Shown: positions 8,835 through 17,010 of the stretch, one piece after another | Layout: every line of letters begins with the position of its first letter | Numbering within the stretch: the first letter of the stretch is position 1 | From: Pseudomonas sp. S31 | Lineage (GTDB): Bacteria > Pseudomonadota > Gammaproteobacteria > Pseudomonadales > Pseudomonadaceae | DNA length: 64,000 bases | Reading direction: 5' to 3' | NCBI RefSeq assembly: GCF_016648105.1 | Contig: NZ_JACVVE010000013.1 | Coordinates: forward strand, 81,539-145,538 | Notes under the pieces: model-generated | The model's database searches: none | The model's input: the letters and a program-made list of their open reading frames with translations, nothing else | What the model was told of the DNA's origin: nothing | Translations under genes and position numbers: made by a program

Positions 8835-9293
8835 ATGATCCTGCAACGCATCTTCGCCCTGGCCCTGCTGGCGGTGTGCGCCGCCCTGGCCGTGATGGCC
8901 TGGCCCTACCAGGCCGCGTTTTCCTACGAACCGGTGGGCCCGCGCGCCTACCCACTGCTGATGCTCGGCCTGATGAGCCTCGGCCTGCTGTACCTCGCCA
9001 TCCGCCCCACGCCGATCGTGCACAAGGACGACGAGCCGGAACTGGACCGCGCCACGCTGATCAAGATCGCCACGTGCGTCGGCCTGCTGCTGGTCTTCGC
9101 CGGCACCTTCGAAACCCTGGGCTTCATCCTCAGCGCGATCCTGGTCGGCATCCCCATGGCTCGCCTGTACGGCGGCCGCTGGCTGCACAGCGCCATCGTG
9201 GTAGTGGGGATGAGCCTGTTCCTCTACTGGCTGTTCGATCGCGTCATGGACGTGCCCCTGCCCCTTGGCCTGCTGAGCGTACTGGAGAACTGA
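8835..9293 (+). CDS. tctB: Tricarboxylate transporter small membrane subunit TctB
   Basis: 152 residues with four predicted transmembrane segments (about 5-22, 35-52, 73-105 and 115-140), the TctB family layout. The ATG at 8835 has an ACGAGGA ribosome site. A longer frame reading through the REP sequence upstream is rejected because its first 41 residues are translated repeat DNA. TctB is the small integral partner of TctA in the tripartite tricarboxylate transporter. tctA starts 3 nt after its stop. Confidence 0.9.
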   Translation: MILQRIFALALLAVCAALAVMAWPYQAAFSYEPVGPRAYPLLMLGLMSLGLLYLAIRPTPIVHKDDEPELDRATLIKIATCVGLLLVFAGTFETLGFILSAILVGIPMARLYGGRWLHSAIVVVGMSLFLYWLFDRVMDVPLPLGLLSVLEN

Positions 9294-9296
9294 CAC

Positions 9297-10811
9297 ATGG
9301 ATACCTTGAGCTACCTGGGCCAGGGCTTCGGCGTCGCCCTGAGCCCCTACAACCTGGTCACCGCCCTTTCCGGCACCCTGATCGGCACCGTGGTCGGCCT
9401 GCTGCCGGGCCTGGGCCCGATCAACGGCGTGGCCCTGCTGATCCCGATCGCCTTCGCCCTCGGCCTGCCGCCGGAGTCCGCGCTGATTCTGCTGGCCGCG
9501 GTGTACCTGGGCTGCGAATACGGCGGGCGGATCAGCTCGATCCTGCTGAACATCCCAGGCGAAGCCTCGACCGTGATGACCACCCTCGACGGCTACCCCA
9601 TGGCCCGCAATGGCCTGGCCGGCGTGGCCCTGTCGCTGTCGGCCTGGAGTTCGTTCATCGGCGCCCTGATCGCCACCTGTGGCATGGTGCTGTTCGCCCC
9701 GCTGCTGGCGAAATGGGCGATCGCCTTCGGCCCCGCGGAATACTTCGTGCTGATGGTGTTCGCCATCGTCTGCCTGGGTGGCATGGCCGGCGACAAGCCG
9801 CTGAAGACGTTCATCGCGGCGCTGATCGGCCTGTTCCTGTCGGCAGTCGGTATCGACGCCAACAGCGGCGTGTACCGCTTCACCGGCGACAGCGTGCACT
9901 TGGCCGACGGTATCCAGTTCGTGGTGCTGGTGCTGGGCCTGTTCTCCATCAGCGAAATCCTCCTGCTGCTGGAAAAGACCCACCATGGCCACCAGGCGGT
10001 CAAGGCCACCGGGCGCATGCTGTTCAACCTCAAGGAGGCGGCTTCGGTGTTCGTGGTCAACATCCGCTGCGGCCTGCTCGGATTCATCATGGGCGTGTTG
10101 CCTGGCGCCGGCGCCACCCTGGCCAGCGCCGTGGCCTACATGACCGAGAAGCGCATCGCCGGCACCAGCGGTAACTTCGGCAAAGGCGATGCCCGTGGCC
10201 TGGCGGCCCCGGAAACGGCCATCGGCGCCTCCTGCTGCGGCGCCCTGGTGCCGATGCTGACCCTGGGCGTACCCGGCTCGGGCACCACTGCGGTGATGAT
10301 CGGCGCGTTGACCTTGTACAACATCACCCCCGGCCCGCTGCTGTTCGAACAACAGCCAGACATCGTCTGGGGCCTGATCGCGTCGCTGTTCATCGCCAAC
10401 ATCATGCTGGTGATCCTGAACATCCCGATGATCCGCATCTTCACCCGCATCCTCGCCGTGCCGAACTGGGCGCTGGTGCCGGTGATCGCGATCATCACCG
10501 GGATCGGCGTGTACGCCGTGCATGCCACCACCTTCGACCTGTTCCTGATGGTCGGTATCGGCATCATGGGGTACATCCTGCGCAAGCTCGACTTCCCCCT
10601 GTCGCCGATCCTGCTGGGCTTCATCCTCGGTGGCCTGATGGAGCAGAACCTGCGCCGCGCGCTGTCGATCTCCAATGGCGAGCTGGGCATTCTCTGGTCG
10701 AGCCCGATCAGCCTGTCGGTGTGGGTCCTGACCGCCTGCATGCTGAGCCTGCCGCTGCTGCGTATCTGGCGCAAACGCAGCCAGCAGCGCCGGGCCCTGG
10801 CCGATGCCTGA
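9297..10811 (+). CDS. tctA: Tricarboxylate transporter large membrane subunit TctA
   Basis: 504-residue polytopic inner-membrane protein with about 11-12 hydrophobic segments. The TctA signature repeats are present: GLLPGLGPINGVALLIP near the N-terminus, the related GVLPGAGATLASAVAYMTEKR in the second half, plus GCEYGGRISSILLNIPGE and GVPGSGTTAVMIGAL. It forms the ion-coupled translocation unit fed by TctC and stabilised by TctB. The next gene overlaps its last 8 nt, which indicates one operon. Confidence 0.95.
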   Translation: MDTLSYLGQGFGVALSPYNLVTALSGTLIGTVVGLLPGLGPINGVALLIPIAFALGLPPESALILLAAVYLGCEYGGRISSILLNIPGEASTVMTTLDGYPMARNGLAGVALSLSAWSSFIGALIATCGMVLFAPLLAKWAIAFGPAEYFVLMVFAIVCLGGMAGDKPLKTFIAALIGLFLSAVGIDANSGVYRFTGDSVHLADGIQFVVLVLGLFSISEILLLLEKTHHGHQAVKATGRMLFNLKEAASVFVVNIRCGLLGFIMGVLPGAGATLASAVAYMTEKRIAGTSGNFGKGDARGLAAPETAIGASCCGALVPMLTLGVPGSGTTAVMIGALTLYNITPGPLLFEQQPDIVWGLIASLFIANIMLVILNIPMIRIFTRILAVPNWALVPVIAIITGIGVYAVHATTFDLFLMVGIGIMGYILRKLDFPLSPILLGFILGGLMEQNLRRALSISNGELGILWSSPISLSVWVLTACMLSLPLLRIWRKRSQQRRALADA

Positions 10812-11835
10812 GCGAACGTTGCCCTTGTACTGGGCGACCGGGCTGGTCGGCCTTGCCGGCGGTTTTGCCGCCAGCAAGGTCGGCTGGCCCTTGCCATGGA
10901 TGGTCGGCGCACTGCTGGCCATCATCCTGGTGCGCTGCCTGACGCCCTGGCAGTTGTCGGAAATCCCCAATGGCCGCAAGTGCGGGCAGTGCATCATCGG
11001 CATCGGTATCGGCCTGCACTTCACCCCGGCGGTGATCGAGCAGGTGGCCAGCCACTTCGCGCTGATCTTCTTCGGCGCGCTGTTCACCACCCTGTCCAGC
11101 GTGATCAGCGTGTGGCTGCTGCGGCGCACCGGCGAGGACCGCGCCACGGCCTTCTTCGCCAGCATGCCTGGCGGCTCGGGAGAGATGGTCAACCTCGGCG
11201 CGCGTAATGGTGCGGTGCTCAGCCAGGTGGCGGCGGCGCAAAGCCTGCGGGTCCTGGCGGTGGTGCTGTGCGTACCGGCACTGTTCAAGTTCCTGCTGGG
11301 CGATGGCGTGCCGCTGAATCATACGGGCAGCGTGAGTTGGGGCTGGCTGGCGTTGATCGTGCCACTGGGCGTGGCAGTCGGTTTTGCCTGGCAACGCCTG
11401 CGCCAGCCCAACCCATGGCTGTTCGGGCCGTTGCTGGTGGCCGCGTCGGTGAGCCTGGCGGGCGACCTGCAGATCGCCTTGCCCAATGGCGCCAGCCAGA
11501 TCGGCCAGTGGCTGATCGGCAGCGGCCTGGCCTGTCACTTCAACCGGGCGTTCTTCCGCCGCGCGCCGTCGTTCCTGGGGCGCACGTTGCTGGCCACAGG
11601 GTTGTGCATGCTGATTGCCGCCAGTGCTGCGTGGGGCTTGAGCGTGCTGACTGCGCTGGACCTGCGGTCGCTGACCCTGGGGATGATGCCAGGGGGGATC
11701 GCCGAGATGAGCCTGACGGCGGAGACCCTGCAACTGTCGGTGCCGCTGGTGACGGCGTTGCAGGTGATGCGCTTGCTGTTCGTGCTGTTTCTGGCCGAGC
11801 CGCTGTTCAGGTGGTGGGTCGCCCAGCAGCCGTGA
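10804..11835 (+). CDS. AbrB-family membrane protein (ammonia monooxygenase-like annotation)
   Basis: 343-residue integral membrane protein built of two similar halves, each with an AbrB-type pattern: MVGALLAIILVRCL ... GIGIGLHFTPAV in the first and FGPLLVAASVSLAG ... IGSGLACHFNRAF in the second. PGGSGEMVNLGARNGA and MPGGIAEMSLTAETL are the matching loops of the two repeats. The family is often labelled 'AbrB family transcriptional regulator' or 'ammonia monooxygenase', names that do not describe a proven function. It overlaps tctA by 8 nt, so it is translated with the tricarboxylate transporter and may be an accessory subunit or an exporter of a related acid. Confidence 0.8.
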   Translation: MPERTLPLYWATGLVGLAGGFAASKVGWPLPWMVGALLAIILVRCLTPWQLSEIPNGRKCGQCIIGIGIGLHFTPAVIEQVASHFALIFFGALFTTLSSVISVWLLRRTGEDRATAFFASMPGGSGEMVNLGARNGAVLSQVAAAQSLRVLAVVLCVPALFKFLLGDGVPLNHTGSVSWGWLALIVPLGVAVGFAWQRLRQPNPWLFGPLLVAASVSLAGDLQIALPNGASQIGQWLIGSGLACHFNRAFFRRAPSFLGRTLLATGLCMLIAASAAWGLSVLTALDLRSLTLGMMPGGIAEMSLTAETLQLSVPLVTALQVMRLLFVLFLAEPLFRWWVAQQP

Positions 11836-11846
11836 TCGCCTCGGCT

Positions 11847-11870
11847 TTTTCGCGGGCTTGCCCGCGAAAA
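11847..11870. repeat. Short REP-type palindrome between convergent genes
   Basis: Perfect 10-bp arms TTTTCGCGGG and CCCGCGAAAA with a CTTG loop. It shares the TCGCGGGCTTGCCCGCGA core of local REP elements. The T run precedes and the A run follows the stem on both strands, so it lacks the polarity of an intrinsic terminator. Confidence 0.7.
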
Positions 11871-11882
11871 GGCCGGCGCGCA

Positions 11883-12575
11883 TCACACCGGTGGCAACGC
11901 CCAGTCGATCGGCGCCAACCCGCGCTGCTCTAGGAACCCATTGGCCCGGCTGAAATGCCCGCAGCCAAGGAACCCGCGGTAGGCCGACAGCGGCGACGGG
12001 TGCACCGACTTGAGTACCAGGTGCTTGGTGCCATCGATCAGCTTCTGCTTGCTCTGGGCATGCGAGCCCCACAGCAGGAACACCACGTTCGGGCACTGCT
12101 CGCTGACCACCTGGATGATCCGGTCGGTGAAGAATTCCCAGCCACGCTTGGCGTGCGACGCGGCATTGGCGCGCTCGACGGTCATGGTCGTGTTGAGCAG
12201 CAGCACGCCCTGGTCGGCCCAGCTCTGCAGGCAGCCGTGGCTGGCGATGGGAATGTTCAGGTCGCGCTGCAGCTCCTTGTAGATGTTCACCAGCGAAGGC
12301 GGCGTGGCGATGCCCGGCTGCACCGAGAAACACAGGCCATGGGCCTGACCGGGGCCGTGGTACGGGTCCTGGCCGAGGATCACCACCTTCACGTCGGGCA
12401 GCGGTGTGGAATTGAGCGCGTTGAAGATCAGCGGCCCTGGTGGGTAGATCTCCTTGCCGGCGGCGTGTTCCTGGCGCAGGAACTCACGCAGCTGATGCAT
12501 GTAGGGCTGGTCGAATTCGCCGCGCAGGGCAGCCTTCCAGCTGGGTTCGAGTTTGATGCGATCGTCGTCAGTCAT
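11883..12575 (-). CDS. ung: Uracil-DNA glycosylase
   Basis: 230-residue family 1 enzyme that removes uracil from DNA in base excision repair. The catalytic GQDPYHG motif is intact (general-base Asp at residue 70) and the leucine-loop motif [11 protein letters not shown] carries the catalytic His near residue 192. The [10 protein letters not shown] and LLWGSHAQ segments are also conserved. The ATG at 12575 ([14 protein letters not shown]) is chosen over one six codons upstream because it fits family starts. Length is normal. It converges with the tct operon and is divergent from the next gene. Confidence 0.97.
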   Translation of the reverse strand: MTDDDRIKLEPSWKAALRGEFDQPYMHQLREFLRQEHAAGKEIYPPGPLIFNALNSTPLPDVKVVILGQDPYHGPGQAHGLCFSVQPGIATPPSLVNIYKELQRDLNIPIASHGCLQSWADQGVLLLNTTMTVERANAASHAKRGWEFFTDRIIQVVSEQCPNVVFLLWGSHAQSKQKLIDGTKHLVLKSVHPSPLSAYRGFLGCGHFSRANGFLEQRGLAPIDWALPPV

Positions 12576-12702
12576 GGAGCCATCCGTAAACAATGGCGCG
12601 ACACTAGGTAACGCAGGCCCTGCTTGTCAATCGATCCGACCGACGACCGGCATGATCGCCATGGCAGTCCATACTTGGGGGATGACTTGCGCGAGGTAGT
12701 CC

Positions 12703-13809
12703 ATGTCCATTCACTGCGAGGTACTCACCGGCGTCGATGGCGCACGCATCGGCATCGCCACCCTGGATGCGCCCAAGGCGCTCAACGCCCTGAACCTGCC
12801 GATGATCGAAAGGCTCGGCGAACAATTGCACGACTGGGCACGCGACCCTGGCATCGTCAGCGTGCTGTTGCGCGGCAATGGCGCCAAGGCCTTCTGTGCC
12901 GGCGGCGACGTCCGTGCACTGGCCCAGGCCTGCCGCGAACACCCCGGCAGCGTGCCACCGCTGGCCGCCAGTTTCTTCGCCGCCGAGTATCGCCTCGACC
13001 ATGCCCTGCACACCTATCCCAAGCCACTGCTGTGCTGGGGCCATGGTCATGTACTGGGAGGGGGCATGGGGTTGTTGCAGGGCGCCGCTGTTCGCATCGT
13101 CACGCCCAGTAGCCGGCTGGCGATGCCGGAGATCAGCATCGGCCTGTACCCGGATGTCGGCGCCAGTTGGTTCCTTGCCCGCCTGCCCGGCAAGCTTGGG
13201 CTGTTCCTTGGCCTCACCGGCGCTCCGATCAACGCCCGCGACGCGTTGGACCTGGGCCTGGCCGACCGCTTCCTGGGCGAGCAGCAGCAGGACGCGCTGG
13301 TCGAGGAATTGCTGCAACTGAACTGGCAGGAACAGACCGCCTTGCAACTGAACAGCCTGCTCAAGGCCGAGCAGCATCGCGTCAGCGCCGAATTGCCTGC
13401 AGCGCAATGGCTGCCGCGCCGGCAGGTGATCGATGAGCTGCTGGATGTGGCCGACGCTGCGGCGGCCTGGCGCGCGCTGGAAAGCCTGAAACATCATGCC
13501 GACCCACTGCTGGCCGAAGCAGGCCAACGCCTGCACGAGGGCTGCCCGCTGACCGCGCACCTGGTCTGGGAGCAGATCAGACGGGCGCGGCACCTGTCGC
13601 TGGCGCAGGTGTTCCAGATGGAATACACCCTGAGCCTGAATTGTTGCCGCCACCCGGAATTCAGCGAAGGGGTGCGCGCCCGGTTGATCGACAAGGACAA
13701 CCAGCCGCGCTGGCATTGGCCAGATGTGTCACAAGTGCCGGACGCCGTGGTCGAGGCGCATTTCAACAAAGCCTGGGAGGGGCGCCATCCATTGGCCGAC
13801 CTGGCGTAG
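12703..13809 (+). CDS. Enoyl-CoA hydratase/isomerase family protein, 3-hydroxyisobutyryl-CoA hydrolase-like
   Basis: 368 residues of the crotonase superfamily. The oxyanion-hole segments are AFCAGGDVRAL and HGHVLGGGMGL; the catalytic region MPEISIGLYPDVGASWFLARL has the Glu and Asp pattern of 3-hydroxyisobutyryl-CoA hydrolases (valine breakdown), and the extended C-terminal part (about 120 residues beyond the crotonase core) also fits that subfamily. Classical hydratases are near 260 residues. It stands alone, divergent from ung, with no valine-catabolic genes nearby, so the exact acyl-CoA is uncertain. Confidence 0.75.
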   Translation: MSIHCEVLTGVDGARIGIATLDAPKALNALNLPMIERLGEQLHDWARDPGIVSVLLRGNGAKAFCAGGDVRALAQACREHPGSVPPLAASFFAAEYRLDHALHTYPKPLLCWGHGHVLGGGMGLLQGAAVRIVTPSSRLAMPEISIGLYPDVGASWFLARLPGKLGLFLGLTGAPINARDALDLGLADRFLGEQQQDALVEELLQLNWQEQTALQLNSLLKAEQHRVSAELPAAQWLPRRQVIDELLDVADAAAAWRALESLKHHADPLLAEAGQRLHEGCPLTAHLVWEQIRRARHLSLAQVFQMEYTLSLNCCRHPEFSEGVRARLIDKDNQPRWHWPDVSQVPDAVVEAHFNKAWEGRHPLADLA

Positions 13810-13823
13810 CGCCGGTATCGGCC

Positions 13824-14300
13824 TCAGCGTTGCCAGTTGCGGTTACCGTTTCCATGCATGCCATCCGGCCGACGGTCGCGATCGCCACGTCCGCTGGAAT
13901 GCCAACGGTCGTTCTGGTTGCCGTTATGGTTCTGGTAACGCTGGCTGTTGTTGCGGTAGTCGTTGCGGTCCCGATCGCGTCCATAGTCGGCGCGCTGACG
14001 GTTGCCGTAGTCATTGCGCGGATTGCCATGCCACTGGTTCATTCCAGGCTGGGGGTGGCCCTGGTAGTGGTGCGGCGCGGGTGCAGGATGATAGTAACGT
14101 GGCGCTGACCGGTAGTAGTAGCGAGGCTGCGGCGCGCCATAGTAACGGTCGTAACGATAGTAGCCAGGCGAATACCCAGGATTCACGTAGCCACCGCTGT
14201 AGTAGGTATCCGAGCGATAATAGCCGCCGTCGCCATAATAGGGCGCGCAGGCTGATGTCATCAGGCCCAACAGGGCGGCAAGCAGAATTCGGTAGGACAT
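13824..14300 (-). CDS. Tyr/Asn/Arg-rich predicted lipoprotein
   Basis: 158 residues. The N-terminus MSYRILLAALLGLMTSAC is a lipoprotein signal with a TSAC lipobox (Cys 18). The mature part is very low complexity: tyrosine- and glycine-rich first (PGYSPGYYRYDRYYG), then histidine/proline, then asparagine/arginine/aspartate (RDRDRNDYRNNSQRYQNHNGN). No catalytic domain is visible. The ATG at 14300 has a GGAGG ribosome site. Such polar, aromatic repeats are common in envelope proteins of unknown function. It converges with the crotonase gene. No specific function is claimed. Confidence 0.8.
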   Translation of the reverse strand: MSYRILLAALLGLMTSACAPYYGDGGYYRSDTYYSGGYVNPGYSPGYYRYDRYYGAPQPRYYYRSAPRYYHPAPAPHHYQGHPQPGMNQWHGNPRNDYGNRQRADYGRDRDRNDYRNNSQRYQNHNGNQNDRWHSSGRGDRDRRPDGMHGNGNRNWQR

Positions 14301-14440
14301 GGCGGCCTCCTGGACCGCTGGGATGCCCGGCCAACGGCGTTGGCGAGCGCCGACGAAAATGCGCTCATCGGCAATGATTGAGACAACTGCGCCAAGGTGC
14401 AGTGCCCTTTGTGCAATATTTTGAAACAGGTACACCCCGC

Positions 14441-14662
14441 GTGAACGATCCCCAACGCTGCCCCGCGTGCGGCGCCTCCAACCAATGCACCCTGGCTGAT
14501 CCGCGTACCGCCATGCAGCCCTGCTGGTGCTTCTCGGTGAGCATCGACCCGGCCGTGCTGCAGGCACTTCCCGACGAACTGCGCGACCGTGCCTGCCTGT
14601 GCCCGGCCTGCGCGGCGGCCGACCTGCAATTGCAGGCGCCAGCCACGCCACCGACACGGTAG
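14441..14662 (+). CDS. Cysteine-rich CWC-type small protein
   Basis: About 73 residues. The sequence holds CPACG near the start, a CWCFSV motif in the middle (AMQPCWCFSVSI) and CLCPAC near the end, the pattern of the cysteine-rich CWC family, probably a zinc-binding fold. I chose the GTG at 14441 (VNDPQRCPACG) because the family normally starts just before the first CxxC; upstream in-frame alternatives are TTG codons with no clear ribosome site. It lies 30 nt before rsuA on the same strand and is likely cotranscribed. Function unknown. Confidence 0.7.
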   Translation: MNDPQRCPACGASNQCTLADPRTAMQPCWCFSVSIDPAVLQALPDELRDRACLCPACAAADLQLQAPATPPTR

Positions 14663-14692
14663 ACTGCGTCCCCCGTTGATACCGACCCTGTC

Positions 14693-15385
14693 ATGCGCCT
14701 CGACCGCTTCCTCGCCAACTTGCCTTGCTACAACCGACAGCAGGTCCGTCTGCTGCTGGCGCAGCGCCGTGTGCGGCTCGACGGCGCGGTAGTGGCCGAA
14801 CCGCAGGCCGAGGTACGCGAGTTCAGCCGTGTCGAGGTGGACGACCATGTGATCCAGGCCGGTCGGCCAGCACGCTACCTGATGCTGAACAAGCCCACTG
14901 GGTGCGTCAGCGCCACGCAAGATCCACAACACCGAACGGTGCTCGACCTGCTGCCCGAGGCCCTGCGCGATGACCTGCACATCGCCGGGCGCCTGGACTA
15001 CAACACCACCGGCCTGCTGATCCTGACCAACGACGGCCAATGGTCGCGGCGCCTGACCCAGCCGCAGACCAAGCTGCCCAAGCACTACCTGGTCGAGACC
15101 GAGGACGAGATCGGCGCGCACTACGCCGCGACCTTCCAGCAAGGCCTGTACTTCGCCTTCGAAAATCTCACGACCCAGCCCGCCAGCCTCGATATCCTCA
15201 ACCCGCGCACGGCGCGGTTGGCAATCGTCGAAGGGCGCTATCACCAGGTAAAACGCATGTTCGGGTTCTTCGACAACAAGGTGGTCAGGCTGCACCGCGA
15301 AAGCATGGGCGCAATCAACCTCGACCCGTCGCTGGCGCCCGGGCAATTCCGTGCGCTGACCGCCGAGGAAATCGCCTCGGTCTGA
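14693..15385 (+). CDS. rsuA: 16S rRNA pseudouridine(516) synthase RsuA
   Basis: 230 residues. An N-terminal S4 RNA-binding domain (MRLDRFLANLPCYNRQQVR ... RRVRLDG) is followed by the pseudouridine synthase domain with the catalytic GRLDYNTTGLLILTNDG motif. The catalytic aspartate is D102, the same position as in E. coli RsuA. KPTGCVSA and EGRYHQVKRMFG motifs are also present. It modifies U516 of 16S rRNA. Length is normal. It follows a small CWC-type gene by 30 nt. Confidence 0.93.
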   Translation: MRLDRFLANLPCYNRQQVRLLLAQRRVRLDGAVVAEPQAEVREFSRVEVDDHVIQAGRPARYLMLNKPTGCVSATQDPQHRTVLDLLPEALRDDLHIAGRLDYNTTGLLILTNDGQWSRRLTQPQTKLPKHYLVETEDEIGAHYAATFQQGLYFAFENLTTQPASLDILNPRTARLAIVEGRYHQVKRMFGFFDNKVVRLHRESMGAINLDPSLAPGQFRALTAEEIASV

Positions 15386-15728
15386 GGGCCAGGCGATGTA
15401 CAGACGTCATACGACCGCCCAGCGGTTCACGGCACATTTCTCTGCAAGCGGCCCTTGCGGGATGAACGCCTCGCTGCTTGACTCCTAATTCGTCGGTCTG
15501 CATGTGACCAGCTGGTCATGTTCGCAGTCCAAGACGCCTTTTTGCCGGCTACCCAAGGCCTAGATGCCCTGGGGCACGGCAGATTGCCCGCCGACAACAA
15601 TATCGTCGAGATGCCTGCCAAGGATCGACACAGGGCCCCCGGTTTCACTTCAGGCGAATGCCTACCTGTCATAAAGCACGTGCACCCTAGGTGACGCGAA
15701 TACCCTTTTTGCGCCAGGAGTCGATGAC
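15386..15728. other. Intergenic region rsuA-phaG
   Basis: This 343-bp stretch holds no intact gene. It contains a short decayed transposase-like segment (15518-15690) described separately and must also carry the phaG promoter, which I could not place with confidence. Base composition is lower in GC than the flanks in places. Confidence 0.6.
15518..15690 (+). pseudogene. Possible decayed IS66-family transposase fragment
   Basis: Read in the frame starting at 15518, the DNA gives LDALGHGRLPADNNIVE at about 15560-15610. This resembles the C-terminal DGRLPxDNNxxER motif of IS66 transposases. The expected following RPxxxGRKNWLF block is not recognisable and no ends or target duplications are seen, so it would be an old remnant. 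The match is short and could be chance. Confidence 0.35.
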
Positions 15729-16613
15729 ATGAGGCCAGAAATCGCTGTACTTGATATCCAAGGTCAGTATCGGGTTTACACGGAGTTCTATCGCGCGGAC
15801 GCGGCCGAGAAGACGATCATCCTGATCAACGGTTCGCTGGCTACCACGGCCTCGTTTGCCCAGACGGTGCGCAACCTGCACCCGCAGTTCAACGTCGTGC
15901 TGTATGACCAGCCCTATGCAGGCAAGTCCAAGCCACACAACCGCCAGGAACGGCTGATTTCCAAGGAGGACGAGGCGCACATCCTGCTGGAACTGATCGA
16001 GCACTTCCATGCCGATCACGTGATGTCGTTCTCCTGGGGCGGAGCCTGCACCCTGCTGGCGCTGGCGCACCAGCCTCGGCTGGTGAAGAAGGCGGTGGTC
16101 AGTTCGTTCTCGCCGATCATCAACGAACCGATGCGCGACTACCTCGACCGCGGTTGCCAGTACCTGGCGGCGTGCGATCGCTACCAGGTAGGCAACCTGG
16201 TCAACGACACCATCGGCAAATACCTGCCGTCGCTGTTCAAGCGCTTCAACTACCGGCACGTGAGCAGCCTGGACAGCCACGAGTACGCGCAGATGCACTT
16301 CCACATCAACCAGGTGCTGCAGCATGACCTGCAGCGGGCCCTGACTGCGGCGCGCAACATCGACATCCCGGTGCTGTTCATCAATGGTGACCGTGACGAG
16401 TACACCACCGTCGAGGATGCCCGGCAGTTCGGTCGCCATGTGGACAAGAGCCATTTCAGCGTGATTCGTGGCGCCGGGCACTTCCTCGACATGGAGCACA
16501 AAACCGCCTGCGAGGACACCCGCGACGCCATGCTCGGCTTCCTCAAGCCGACCGTGCGCGAGCACAGACCGCGTTTCAGCTACGCGCAGGAGCAACATGC
16601 ACTGGCCATCTGA
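15729..16613 (+). CDS. phaG: PhaG, (R)-3-hydroxyacyl-ACP:CoA transacylase / 3-hydroxyacyl-ACP thioesterase
   Basis: 294-residue alpha/beta-hydrolase that links fatty-acid synthesis to medium-chain polyhydroxyalkanoate production by releasing or transferring 3-hydroxyacyl groups from ACP. The sequence is nearly the same as the known P. putida protein (MRPEIAVLDIQGQYRVYTEF). Catalytic residues are visible: S102 in FSWGGA, D223 in NGDRDEY, H251 in GAGHFLD, and the HX4D motif H177-D182. It was first described as a transacylase; later work favours thioesterase activity followed by a CoA ligase. It is a single gene with no PHA genes nearby, the normal P. putida situation. Confidence 0.97.
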   Translation: MRPEIAVLDIQGQYRVYTEFYRADAAEKTIILINGSLATTASFAQTVRNLHPQFNVVLYDQPYAGKSKPHNRQERLISKEDEAHILLELIEHFHADHVMSFSWGGACTLLALAHQPRLVKKAVVSSFSPIINEPMRDYLDRGCQYLAACDRYQVGNLVNDTIGKYLPSLFKRFNYRHVSSLDSHEYAQMHFHINQVLQHDLQRALTAARNIDIPVLFINGDRDEYTTVEDARQFGRHVDKSHFSVIRGAGHFLDMEHKTACEDTRDAMLGFLKPTVREHRPRFSYAQEQHALAI

Positions 16614-16647
16614 GCACATCGGCGTCCTGCCGCTCCCTACCCGCGGG

Positions 16648-16677
16648 TTGCAGGTCGCCGACAAGCTTTTTTATAGC
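16648..16677 (+). promoter_or_regulatory. Probable promoter of tRNA-Gly
   Basis: TTGCAG at 16648-16653 and TTATAG at 16671-16676 are 17 bp apart and are followed by a GC-rich discriminator. They lie about 50 bp before the mature tRNA. The match to a sigma-70 promoter is reasonable but not perfect. Confidence 0.5.
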
Positions 16678-16725
16678 GTGGGCTTCTAATTGCAGGCTGG
16701 TTCTGGTAAAAAGTCGTCTTTCGAA

Positions 16726-16799
16726 GCGGGTATAGTTTAGTGGCAAAACGAAAGCTTCCCAAGCTTTAGTTGAGGGTTCGATTCCCTCTACCCGCTCCA
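16726..16799 (+). tRNA. tRNA-Gly (anticodon CCC)
   Basis: 74 nt with an encoded CCA end. The acceptor stem pairs GCGGGTA with TACCCGC. The anticodon stem-loop AAAGCTTCCCAAGCTTT places CCC in the loop, and the T arm reads GAGGGTTCGATTCCCTC. An intrinsic terminator follows at 16843. The cloverleaf is complete. Confidence 0.97.
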
Positions 16800-16842
16800 C
16801 ATCGCATTCCCCGCATGGCGTTCCAGCAACGTCATCGCTGTC

Positions 16843-16866
16843 AAAAGGAGCTTCGGCTCCTTTTTT
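16843..16866 (+). terminator. Intrinsic terminator after tRNA-Gly
   Basis: GGAGC-TTCG-GCTCC stem-loop preceded by AAAA and followed by six T residues, 44 nt after the tRNA end. The UUCG tetraloop makes the hairpin very stable. Confidence 0.9.
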
Positions 16867-17010
16867 CGTTTCTGGCCTTTCGTTTACATGGCCCAAGGCT
16901 CCTCCTCGACCGCTTCGCTCGAATGCGCGGTGCACGCGTTCATTTGCAAGCGAAACGGCTGATGGTGCATATGCTTCAAGGATTCGCGAAACATCCAGAA
17001 AGGAATGTCC

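Noticed and set aside
8649..11288. Long minus-strand frame over tctB, tctA and the AbrB-like gene
   Set aside because: Shadow of real genes; the encoded sequence is repetitive Gln/Asp/His with no domain.
11847..11870. Hairpin between convergent tct and ung as a terminator
   Set aside because: T runs precede and A runs follow the stem on both strands, the wrong polarity. It matches the REP core instead.
15572..15588. Sigma-54 promoter before phaG (GGCACGGCAGATTGC)
   Set aside because: The GG and GC are 11 bp apart, and sigma-54 requires 10. The sequence also reads as the transposase-like fragment.
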